A stretch of 9,442 nt of DNA from GCA-002697625 sp002697625. GTDB taxonomy: Bacteria; Bacteroidota; Bacteroidia; Flavobacteriales; BACL11. The notes beneath the pieces are model-generated. The model saw only the letters and a list, made by a program, of their open reading frames with translations. It ran no database searches and had not been told where the DNA came from. Shown in pieces: positions 1 to 6,328 of the stretch. The stretch is taken from contig CAXFOB010000004.1 of the NCBI GenBank assembly GCA_964004625.1, positions 1-9,442 of the forward strand, in the 5' to 3' direction. The position numbers and the translations under genes were made by a program. Numbering within the stretch: position 1 is the first letter of the stretch; each line of letters opens with the position of its first letter.

Positions 1-267
1 GTTCCTATTGTTACTGAAACAACTAATTAGGTTCTCTTTTTTATACCTAACACTCCTACCAATATAAAAATAACTGTCTTTAGGCAAAACTCCACTTTTT
101 CTCATATTCAAAAGTGTTCTCTTACCAACCTTAAAGTAATCAGAAGCCTCTGACTCTGTCAGAACTGTTGGAGTGTTGTTATGAGGAAATTTCAATTTCT
201 TATCAATTAAAACCTCAATAACTTCTGTCAATTCATTAACTAAAATTGTAGTATCTATCTTTAGCAT
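1..267 (-). CDS. Helix-turn-helix (excisionase/HTH_17-like) DNA-binding protein, partial at the left edge
   Basis: Reading from an ATG at 267-265, 89 codons stay open to the window edge, so the C-terminus is not seen. The N-terminal 30 residues (starting MLKIDTTILVNEL) look like a short helical segment rich in Leu, Ile, Val and Lys. Residues about 35-82 fit the small MerR/excisionase-type helix-turn-helix fold: a 'TVLTESEASDYFKVGKRTL' segment as the first helix-turn-helix, then 'MRKSGVLP' and 'YFYIGRSVRYKKENL', the usual G-R-S-V-R-Y wing followed by a K/R-rich helix. Such proteins are common in Bacteroidota integrated elements, where they sit near a tyrosine recombinase and act as excisionases or regulators; none of that is proven here. 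The gene reads away from the tRNA-Asp gene, and its 5' end lies about 230 bases from the tRNA 3' end. I found no convincing promoter or ribosome binding site. Confidence 0.75.
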   Translation of the reverse strand, partial: MLKIDTTILVNELTEVIEVLIDKKLKFPHNNTPTVLTESEASDYFKVGKRTLLNMRKSGVLPKDSYFYIGRSVRYKKENLISCFSNNRN

Positions 268-425
268 AATACAAATATGAGAAAGATTACTCTAATATCT
301 TGCAAACACCAAGTGGGTTATTGACATATTTTTAACAATCCAATGAAAAAAGTTATGAACAGTAATCTCCATTTAAGAGACAAACTAAATGTGTACCCTA
401 AATAAAAAATTCCTATAAAGAATTT

Positions 426-449
426 CCTTCCCCAAATCCTTCCCCAAAA
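426..449. repeat. Two-copy 12-bp tandem repeat
   Basis: CCTTCCCCAAAT (426-437) is followed directly by CCTTCCCCAAAA (438-449), differing only in the last base. It lies in the otherwise empty stretch 268-445, just beyond the end of the tRNA terminator. Just before it, AAATTC (407-412) and GAATTT (420-425) form a 6-bp inverted repeat with a 7-base loop. I see no coding sequence or RNA gene in 268-445. The function of the repeat is unknown; it may be chance or a leftover from recombination. Confidence 0.5.
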
Positions 450-487
450 AACAAGAAACCCCTACAATCGCTAGATTATAAGGGTTT
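446..487 (-). terminator. Rho-independent terminator after tRNA-Asp
   Basis: On the minus strand AAACCCTTATAATC (487-474) pairs with GATTGTAGGGGTTT (469-456) across a TAGC loop, a 14-bp stem with two U-G wobble pairs. It is followed by CTTG and six T (451-446). The wobbles are G-U only in minus-strand RNA; in plus-strand RNA the same positions are C-A mismatches, which shows that the minus strand is the one transcribed. The stem begins 8 bases after the tRNA 3' end, so it ends the tRNA transcript and any read-through from the DUF58 operon. Confidence 0.85.
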
Positions 488-495
488 GTGTCTTG

Positions 496-569
496 CGGTC
501 TGGACGGGACTCGAACCCGCGACCCCATGCGTGACAGGCATGTATTCTAACCAGCTGAACTACCAGACC
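496..569 (-). tRNA. tRNA-Asp (anticodon GTC)
   Basis: A full cloverleaf can be drawn. The acceptor stem is GGTCTGG (569-563) with CCAGACC (503-497), followed by discriminator base G at 496. The D arm is GTTC/GAAT with an AGCTGGTTA loop. The anticodon stem is CATGC/GCATG around the loop CTGTCAC, with anticodon GTC for aspartate. The T arm is GCGGG/CCCGT around TTCGAGT. The discriminator is followed by CAA, so the 3' CCA is not encoded and must be added by tRNA nucleotidyltransferase. A matching promoter lies 14 bases upstream and a strong terminator begins 8 bases downstream. Confidence 0.97.
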
Positions 570-583
570 TTTAAAAAGTGATG

Positions 584-613
584 CAAATCTAATAGATTTT
601 TTTTATCCTCAAA
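584..613 (-). promoter_or_regulatory. Bacteroidota-type promoter of tRNA-Asp
   Basis: On the minus strand TTTG (613-610) is followed after 18 bases by TAGATTTG (591-584), an exact match to the -7 element TAnnTTTG used by the primary sigma factor of Bacteroidota, at normal spacing. Transcription would start roughly 5-10 bases before the mature tRNA. The -33 TTTG is made from the last codon and TGA stop of the DUF58 gene, so the tRNA promoter overlaps the end of that gene. The -7 element lies in a small palindrome, AAATCT-ATT-AGATTT (599-585). Confidence 0.7.
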
Positions 614-1529
614 ACATTTTTTGCCTTTTAAGTAAATAGGAAATTAATATTTGATCTATACCCTTATTTACATCTACTTCCACTAAATCAATTTTATGTT
701 GCAAACATCTTATTTTCAACTCTTTTAAAAAATTTTCCGACTTAGATTTATACTCTTTTTTTATCTCTATAGGGTTTAAATTTATCTCTTCTTTTGTCTC
801 TATATCGATAAATTTATGAGGGGAATTTGGAAAATCTAATTCATGTTCTGTTTTATTTTCAGACAAATGAAATAGAATGACTTCATGTTTTTGGAATTTT
901 AAATGTTGAAGTGCTAAAAATATTTCTGATAAATCTTCAACTCCATCCAACATATCTGTAAACAACAATACTAACGATCTTTTATGTAATCTGCTAGCAA
1001 TTTTATGAATAGACTCTATTGAAGAGGTTGTTTTAAATTCTGGTGTAGAATATAACACTTCAATCATCTTCTTTTTTAAAAAAGCATGATGCTTATTTGT
1101 ACCCTTATTTTGTGAGTGAAAATATAAATCATCTGAGAAAAGTGATAATCCGACAGAGTCTCTTTGTTTTTTGAAAAGATTAATAAGAGCAGCTGTAGAA
1201 TAAATTGAATAGAGTATCTTATTAGGACTTGATAATGTTGGGGTCATTATTTGAGGGTAAAACATAGAAGAAGAGGTGTCAATTATTATTTGACACCTCA
1301 AGTTAGTCTCTTCCTCATATTTTTTTACAAAAAGCTTATCAGTTCTTCCATAAAGTTTCCAATCTACATGCTTTGTAGATTCCCCTTTATTATATAACCT
1401 GTGCTCTGCAAACTCTACCGAAAAACCATGATAGGGACTTTTATGTTTCCCGGTTATAAATCCCTCCACTAAATTTTTTGAAAAAAACTCTAGAGATTCT
1501 AAAGATAATATGTTATCTAAATTTTGCAA
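609..1529 (-). CDS. DUF58 family protein with a von Willebrand A-like fold
   Basis: 306 residues, close to the usual length for DUF58. The family signature is clear at residues 28-76: HKSPYHGFSVEFAEHR, a GES followed by VDWKLYGRTDKL, and KKYEEETN. It is followed by a MIDAS-like metal site DTSSS at 84-88 (Asp84, Ser86, Ser88) and a later 'FTDMLDG' with Asp192. No signal peptide or membrane segment is seen, so it is probably cytoplasmic. DUF58 proteins often sit with MoxR ATPases and BatA/BatB VWA proteins; none of those is here, and its exact role is unknown. It is the last protein gene of the exonuclease-dnaE-trxA unit, 8 bases after the trxA stop. The start is odd: position 1529-1527 is TTG, and the open frame upstream has no ATG. 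An ATG at 1536-1534 is one base out of frame across six T; with five T the protein would begin MFLQNLDN. Confidence 0.9.
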   Translation of the reverse strand: MQNLDNILSLESLEFFSKNLVEGFITGKHKSPYHGFSVEFAEHRLYNKGESTKHVDWKLYGRTDKLFVKKYEEETNLRCQIIIDTSSSMFYPQIMTPTLSSPNKILYSIYSTAALINLFKKQRDSVGLSLFSDDLYFHSQNKGTNKHHAFLKKKMIEVLYSTPEFKTTSSIESIHKIASRLHKRSLVLLFTDMLDGVEDLSEIFLALQHLKFQKHEVILFHLSENKTEHELDFPNSPHKFIDIETKEEINLNPIEIKKEYKSKSENFLKELKIRCLQHKIDLVEVDVNKGIDQILISYLLKRQKMF

Positions 1530-1537
1530 AAAACATA

Positions 1538-1855
1538 TTACATATAAGTCTCCAACTTCTCTAAAATCTGAGATTTAGGAACTGCACCTACTAATTTATC
1601 TACTACCTCTCCATTTTTAAAGATTAATAATGTAGGAATATTTCTTACACCATAATTTGCAGAGGCTTCAGAGTTTTCATCAACATTCACCTTTCCAATA
1701 ACTGCTTTTCCCTCTAGTTCTGTATGTAATTCATCTACAATTGGTGCAATCATTCTACAAGGTCCACACCAAGTAGCCCAAAAGTCTACTAAAACTACTT
1801 TATCCGAATCCAATACTACATCTTTAAAATTTCCGTCTGTAATTTCTACTGCCAT
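1538..1855 (-). CDS. trxA: Thioredoxin
   Basis: 105 residues, the normal size of a single-domain thioredoxin. The active site is WCGPC (Trp29 to Cys33) within 'DFWATWCGPCRM', and the conserved cis-proline is Pro74 in 'RNIPTLLIF'. No signal peptide is present, so it is a cytoplasmic disulfide reductase that passes electrons from thioredoxin reductase to targets such as ribonucleotide reductase and peroxiredoxins. The start ATG at 1855 is preceded by an A/T-rich stretch without a Shine-Dalgarno site, as is common in Bacteroidota. It lies 51 bases after the dnaE stop, the largest gap within this transcription unit, so it may have its own promoter as well as read-through. The DUF58 gene follows 8 bases after its stop. 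Confidence 0.98.
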   Translation of the reverse strand: MAVEITDGNFKDVVLDSDKVVLVDFWATWCGPCRMIAPIVDELHTELEGKAVIGKVNVDENSEASANYGVRNIPTLLIFKNGEVVDKLVGAVPKSQILEKLETYM

Positions 1856-1889
1856 TTTATTATTTTTTTAATTATTAATATTCACACTA

Positions 1890-1897
1890 CAAAATTA
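1890..1897 (-). promoter_or_regulatory. Possible -7 element upstream of trxA
   Basis: TAATTTTG on the minus strand (1897-1890) matches TAnnTTTG exactly, 34 bases before the trxA ATG, in the gap after the dnaE stop. No TTTG or TTG is seen at the expected -33 position (about 1916-1920 reads CTATAG), so only half of the promoter is present. The sequence is AT-rich and a chance match is possible. Confidence 0.3.
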
Positions 1898-1906
1898 TAA
1901 TTTCTT

Positions 1907-4900
1907 TTAAGATTCTATAGTTACTTTTAAATCATTTATTTTATTTAATGAATCTATAAAGTTTTTGTTTAAATCTACCTTAGCAGTTCTTGATAAAAGA
2001 TCAACTACATATCTATCTTTATAGTTCATTAGTTTTATTTTTAAAAGATGTTCTCCTTTATTTTCATTGACAGCAGTCAACAAATCCTCAATCATTTTTT
2101 TATTTACTTTGTCATATGGAAGTTCAATTACCATATTCCTAGTTTCAGAATCTATCAAATGTTCTAACATTTCTATCTTTCGAACTTTAAATTCTAATTG
2201 ATCGGTATCTCCCCATCTTCTATCTTGTACAGTACCTTTTAAAAATAATACCCATCCTTCTGTAAGGAAATTTTTAAAGTCAGTGTAGTCAGTACCAAAT
2301 AAAAACAATTTAAAACTATCTGTATAGTCTTCAAGAGACAATACTCCATATTTCTTTCCAGTACTACTCACTCTGTGTTCTACTTCTGTAACTACTGCTG
2401 CAAATCGTAAATCTCTTCCTTTCACTTCTTCCATATTTTTAAGAACATCAAAAGAAGAATTTACAAAATTATCTATCTCCAATCTATAATCATCTAAAGG
2501 ATGACCCGAAATGTATACCCCAACCACTTCCTTTTCTTTGGAAAGAAGTTCCATTGTACTCCATTTATCTATCTTAGGAGGCTCAGGTGATTGGATAGTA
2601 GAATCTCCTAATTCACCAAATATATCAATTTGCGTGGAATCCTTCTCAGTCTGTAACTTATTACCAAACTTCATCATTTTCTCCAAATAACTCACTCCAT
2701 CTTCCGAGTAAAAAAGTTGAGAACGGTAAAGGTCGAAAGAATCAAATCCTCCTGATAACGAAACACTTTCTAAAGTTCTTTTATTTGCTGACTTTAAGTT
2801 TACTCGACTAACAAAATCTTCTAAAGAGGTGTAGTTACCGTTTTCTTTCCTCTCGTTTACAATAGCGTGTACTGCTGATTCTCCTATTCCTTTAACAGCA
2901 CCTAATCCGAATCTGATTTCTCCTTTATTATTTACAGCAAATTTGTAGAAACTCTCATTTACATCCGGACCTAAAACTTTCACCCCCATTCTTCTACACT
3001 CTTCCATATTTAGTGTTACATCCTTTATATCATTCATGTTAGATGTTAGTAAAGCAGCCATCAACTCTGCAGGATAGTGAGCCTTTAAGTAAGCGGTTTG
3101 ATAAGCAATAAGAGAATAACAAGTAGAATGGGATTTGTTAAACGCATATTCCGTAAACTTTTCCCAATCTATCCATACTTTTTCCACCTTTTCTAAATCT
3201 AGTCCATTTTCCTTACAGCCTTGCATAAATTTAGGTTTCATCTTATCTACAACTGCCTTATTTTTTTTACCCATACCTTTTCGGAGTATGTCGGCCTCAC
3301 CCTTAGTAAAGTTTCCTAATTTTTGAGATAGAAGCATCACCTGCTCTTGATAGACGGTGATACCATAGGTATCCTTTAAATATTCCTCCATCTCTGGTAA
3401 ATCGTATTCTACCTTACTTCTTCCGTGTTTCCTATTAACAAATTCAGGTATATACCCCATAGGTCCTGGACGATACAAGGCGTTCATTGCAATTAAATCC
3501 TCGAACTTATCTGGCTTTAACATTTTCAGATACTTTCTCATTCCATCCGATGAGAACTGAAAAATACCTACAGTATCTCCTCTTTGGAAAACTTCATAAG
3601 CTTTGTGGTCTTCCAAGGAGATGGTATCAATATCAATCTTCACACCATGTAATTCCTTTATTATTTTTACACAATCTTTGATAATCGAAAGGTTTTTAAG
3701 TCCAAGAAAATCCATTTTTAGAAGTCCCGCGCTTTCCACTACACTATTGTCGAATTGAGTTACTAGCAAGTCTGCATCCTTTGAAGTAGTCATAGGAATA
3801 AGATTTAACAATGGTTCTGGGGTAATAATGACCCCACATGCATGTGTACCAGTATTTCTCACTGACCCTTCTAATTTACGTGCTAAACGAACAGTATCGC
3901 CTGAGGGACCTACTTCATCCGATAAGGAAATAAGTTGTTTTGCAGGAGTTATTTGATCTCCACTTACTTTCTTTTTAAGTTGTTTATCGTCAAAATTAAA
4001 TAACTTTTTTAAAGACAACATATCTGGAACCATATTAGCAATTCTACCAGCTTCATCTAGAGATAAATCCAATACCCTAGCTGTATCTCTAATAGAAGAT
4101 TTTGCTGCCATAGTACCATAAGTTATAATCTGAGAAACCTGATTGAATCCGTATTTGTGTACTACCCAATCTATAACCCTTCCTCTACCTTCATCATCAA
4201 AATCAATATCTATATCTGGAAGAGATACCCTCTCAGGATTTAGAAACCTCTCGAAAAGTAGGTCGTACTTTATAGGATCTACATTTGTTATTTTAGTACA
4301 ATAAGCAACTACGGAACCAGCAGCAGATCCCCTACCTGGACCTACTGAAACATCCATTTTTCTGGCTTGTTCTATAAAGTCAGCAACAATTAAAAAATAA
4401 CCAGGATAACCTGAATTTTCAATAGTTTTCAACTCAAAGTCAAGTCGTTCTTTAAGCTCATCTGTAAGTTCTGAATACCTTAATTTTGCTCCCTCATAAG
4501 TAATATGACGTAAGTAAGCGTTCTCTCCTCTTTTGCCCCCATCTTTCTCGTCTTCCGGATCTAAGAATTCATCTGGTATATCAAAAGCAGGTAGAAGTAC
4601 ATCTCTTCTTAAGTTAAATATCTCCACCTTTTCTACTATTTCAGTGATATTTTCTATACACTCAGGTAAATCCACAAAGAGTTCCTTCATTTCTTCTTGA
4701 GACTTGAAATAGTACTCTTCATTAGGAAGAGCAAATCGGTAACCTCTACCCCTTCCTTTAGGGGTGGATTGTACTTCTCCATCCTTTACACAGAGTAAGA
4801 TATCATGGGCGTTTGCATCTGACTTATTCAGATAAAATACATTGTTTGAAGCAATTACTTTGACTCCATATTTTTGGGCAAACTTTATCAGTATTCGATT

Positions 4901-5614
4901 TACATGTTCTTCCTCATCGAGATTATGACGTAGGAGTTCTACATAAAAATCTTCTCCAAAATTATCTTTCCACCAGACAAAAGCTTCTTCTGCTTGTTGT
5001 TCTCCTATATTTAAAATAAGGTTGGGTATTTCTCCATAAATACTACCGCTTAGTACAATTAAATCTTCTTTATACTGAAGAATTAAATCCTTATCTACCC
5101 TAGGTATGTAATAAAAACCATCTATATAACCTAAGGAACTAAGTTTGGACAAGTTATGATATCCGTTTCTGTTTTTACATAAAAACACTTGCTGAAAACC
5201 AAAATCTTTATGGTCTTTATCCTTATGGTTTTTACAAACAGATAGTTCGCACCCAATAATTGGTTTTAAGAGTTCACCTTCTGAATTTCCCTCTAATCCG
5301 AAAATAGCATTTATGAATTTAAAAGCCCCGAACATATTATGGTTATCAGTAATGGCAACTGCTGGCATTTTCATTTCCAGAGCTTTTTCTGTAAGTGAAT
5401 TTATGTTAGTACTAGCCTGTAAGATAGAATACTGAGTATGTAAATGTAAATGAGAAAAAGGAGCGTCTATACTTGAAATACTAGTAGATTGATTTTCTTC
5501 CGAAGAAATCCTTTCTACTTTCAACTCATCATCCTGATTTAGTGGAGTATAGGGTTGTGTATCTAAACCTAAAAGCTCTATTGGTTTTGGATTTAGTTGT
5601 TGGTATTCCTCCAA
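1907..5614 (-). CDS. dnaE: DNA polymerase III subunit alpha (polymerase part, apparently split from its N-terminal exonuclease domain)
   Basis: 1235 residues as called. Order: linker (1-50), PHP domain from about 53 ('SHLHLHTQYS', then 'AITDNHNMFGAF' at 87-98), polymerase palm and fingers with GPGRGSAAGS (425-434), catalytic Asp469 and Asp471 in PDIDIDF, third catalytic Asp635 in KMDFLGL, helix-hairpin-helix 'GLGAVKGIGESA' (903-914), a likely beta-clamp-binding motif QIDIFG (995-1000), and an OB fold at about 1068-1150. It is the replicative polymerase that extends both strands while tethered to the clamp. The start is unusual: TTG at 5614-5612, one base after the exonuclease stop, with no ATG in the open frame upstream. 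AGAGG five bases upstream of the TTG could serve as a weak ribosome site. The frame stays open back to 5650, inside the exonuclease gene. Removing one A from the run at 5636-5643 makes one protein of about 1437 residues, the fused form I recall for flavobacteria. A TTG-started separate DnaE cannot be excluded. Confidence 0.96.
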   Translation of the reverse strand: MEEYQQLNPKPIELLGLDTQPYTPLNQDDELKVERISSEENQSTSISSIDAPFSHLHLHTQYSILQASTNINSLTEKALEMKMPAVAITDNHNMFGAFKFINAIFGLEGNSEGELLKPIIGCELSVCKNHKDKDHKDFGFQQVFLCKNRNGYHNLSKLSSLGYIDGFYYIPRVDKDLILQYKEDLIVLSGSIYGEIPNLILNIGEQQAEEAFVWWKDNFGEDFYVELLRHNLDEEEHVNRILIKFAQKYGVKVIASNNVFYLNKSDANAHDILLCVKDGEVQSTPKGRGRGYRFALPNEEYYFKSQEEMKELFVDLPECIENITEIVEKVEIFNLRRDVLLPAFDIPDEFLDPEDEKDGGKRGENAYLRHITYEGAKLRYSELTDELKERLDFELKTIENSGYPGYFLIVADFIEQARKMDVSVGPGRGSAAGSVVAYCTKITNVDPIKYDLLFERFLNPERVSLPDIDIDFDDEGRGRVIDWVVHKYGFNQVSQIITYGTMAAKSSIRDTARVLDLSLDEAGRIANMVPDMLSLKKLFNFDDKQLKKKVSGDQITPAKQLISLSDEVGPSGDTVRLARKLEGSVRNTGTHACGVIITPEPLLNLIPMTTSKDADLLVTQFDNSVVESAGLLKMDFLGLKNLSIIKDCVKIIKELHGVKIDIDTISLEDHKAYEVFQRGDTVGIFQFSSDGMRKYLKMLKPDKFEDLIAMNALYRPGPMGYIPEFVNRKHGRSKVEYDLPEMEEYLKDTYGITVYQEQVMLLSQKLGNFTKGEADILRKGMGKKNKAVVDKMKPKFMQGCKENGLDLEKVEKVWIDWEKFTEYAFNKSHSTCYSLIAYQTAYLKAHYPAELMAALLTSNMNDIKDVTLNMEECRRMGVKVLGPDVNESFYKFAVNNKGEIRFGLGAVKGIGESAVHAIVNERKENGNYTSLEDFVSRVNLKSANKRTLESVSLSGGFDSFDLYRSQLFYSEDGVSYLEKMMKFGNKLQTEKDSTQIDIFGELGDSTIQSPEPPKIDKWSTMELLSKEKEVVGVYISGHPLDDYRLEIDNFVNSSFDVLKNMEEVKGRDLRFAAVVTEVEHRVSSTGKKYGVLSLEDYTDSFKLFLFGTDYTDFKNFLTEGWVLFLKGTVQDRRWGDTDQLEFKVRKIEMLEHLIDSETRNMVIELPYDKVNKKMIEDLLTAVNENKGEHLLKIKLMNYKDRYVVDLLSRTAKVDLNKNFIDSLNKINDLKVTIES

Positions 5615-5615
5615 C

Positions 5616-6221
5616 TCAACCTCTGTAAGATTTGCTTTTTTTTGCAGATATCACTTCCAAACGAATAAGTTCTAAGAAACATCTGGATGTGGCTTCTACA
5701 TCTGCAGAGGCATTATGTGCTTCTGCAAAGGTTTCTCCAAAAAGTTTCTGATGCAAATCTGTAAGCGAAGGCCACTTAAATCCACCTCCTCTACGTCCTG
5801 GGATTTTACAATAATCCACAGACAGTTTCATACTATCTAAACATGGGAAGTCAGAAAGGATATTATCCATTTCTTTACGTAGGAGTTCGCAACCAACAAT
5901 ATTATTATCGAACTCGACATTGTGTCCAACTACAAATTGAGAGCCTTGTACATCTGTTATAAATTCCTGTAACACTACTTTTAAATCTACACCTTGTTTG
6001 TGAGCACGTTCTGTAGAGATACCATGTATTTTTTCGGAATTAAAGGGAATATCATATCCTTCTGGTTTTATGATATAGTTTTTAACAGTAATTAATTCTC
6101 CTTTCTTGTTGTGCATTTGCCAGGCCAATTGTACCATTCGGGGCCAATTATTAAAATCTGTAAGCGGAGCTTTCCAATTTTGTGGAAGTCCAGTGGTTTC
6201 TGTGTCGAATATCAGATACAT
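5616..6221 (-). CDS. DEDDh 3'-5' exonuclease (proofreading domain), apparently the N-terminal part of a split DnaE
   Basis: 201 residues. It carries all five DEDDh residues: Asp6 and Glu8 in FDTETTGL, Asp105 in GHNVEFD, and His169 and Asp174 in AHNASAD. The family is that of DnaQ/epsilon: it removes mispaired 3' nucleotides behind the polymerase. The start ATG at 6221 is clear, since FDTETTG normally begins a few residues in. Six codons before the stop the sequence meets eight A (5636-5643). Up to 'LIRLEVISAKK' (residue 195) it resembles the exonuclease part of flavobacterial DnaE; the last six residues, SKSYRG, look like an out-of-frame tail. With one A fewer it reads on as 'AKKANLTEVELEEYQQLNPKP' into dnaE. 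The gene starts the exonuclease-dnaE-trxA-DUF58 unit, about 50 bases after a terminator. I saw no clear promoter in 6222-6270. A separate epsilon-like protein is the alternative reading. Confidence 0.93.
   Translation of the reverse strand: MYLIFDTETTGLPQNWKAPLTDFNNWPRMVQLAWQMHNKKGELITVKNYIIKPEGYDIPFNSEKIHGISTERAHKQGVDLKVVLQEFITDVQGSQFVVGHNVEFDNNIVGCELLRKEMDNILSDFPCLDSMKLSVDYCKIPGRRGGGFKWPSLTDLHQKLFGETFAEAHNASADVEATSRCFLELIRLEVISAKKSKSYRG
5636..5643 (-). other. A8 run at the exonuclease/dnaE frame change
   Basis: The minus strand reads GC, eight A, GC. In the exonuclease frame the codons are GCA AAA AAA AGC, with TGA 15 bases after that AGC. The dnaE frame is the +1 frame. A loss of one A, or a gain of two, joins them without an intervening stop. 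A one-base gain (the same as a -1 shift) would instead reach a stop after about 15 codons. This is where a homopolymer error, a real indel or transcript slippage would act. Confidence 0.7.
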
Positions 6222-6271
6222 ATATAGTATTTACCGCATTATAAAATAGAAATGTAAATTTAGAAAACAAA

Positions 6272-6305
6272 AAAAAGTCAGAACACTAAAATGAACTGAC
6301 TTTTT
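6272..6305 (-). terminator. Rho-independent terminator between the CBS-like gene and the exonuclease-dnaE unit
   Basis: On the minus strand AAAAAGTCAG (6305-6296) pairs perfectly with CTGACTTTTT (6281-6272) around a 14-base loop, and the T run continues to eight T in total (6276-6269). A CA/TG pair within the loop could extend the stem beyond a TT/TT internal bulge. It begins about 23 bases after the stop of the upstream enzyme gene, so it should end that transcript before the polymerase unit begins. The arms also carry A/T runs on the plus strand, but no plus-strand gene is nearby. Confidence 0.85.
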
Positions 6306-6328
6306 AATAAGTTAATAACTTTTTATTC

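Noticed and set aside
268..331. Possible promoter for the HTH gene (TTTG then CATATTTG)
   Set aside because: The -7 half differs from TAnnTTTG, the spacing is 23 bases, and the start site would fall at or inside the coding sequence.
585..599. Palindrome AAATCT-AAT-AGATTT followed by T on the plus strand as a terminator
   Set aside because: The stem is only six AT-rich pairs, no plus-strand gene precedes it, and on the minus strand it is not followed by a T run; it overlaps the tRNA promoter instead.
3135..3326. 63-codon plus-strand open frame
   Set aside because: It lies opposite the conserved polymerase coding sequence of dnaE; the translation resembles no family and it has no start signals. 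It is a shadow frame.
3487..3681. 64-codon plus-strand open frame
   Set aside because: It lies opposite dnaE codons for conserved polymerase motifs and has no sign of independent coding.
6222..6270. Promoter for the exonuclease-dnaE unit
   Set aside because: The stretch must hold one if the terminator works, but no TAnnTTTG is present and TATAAT at about 6239-6244 (minus) has no matching upstream element, so none is called.
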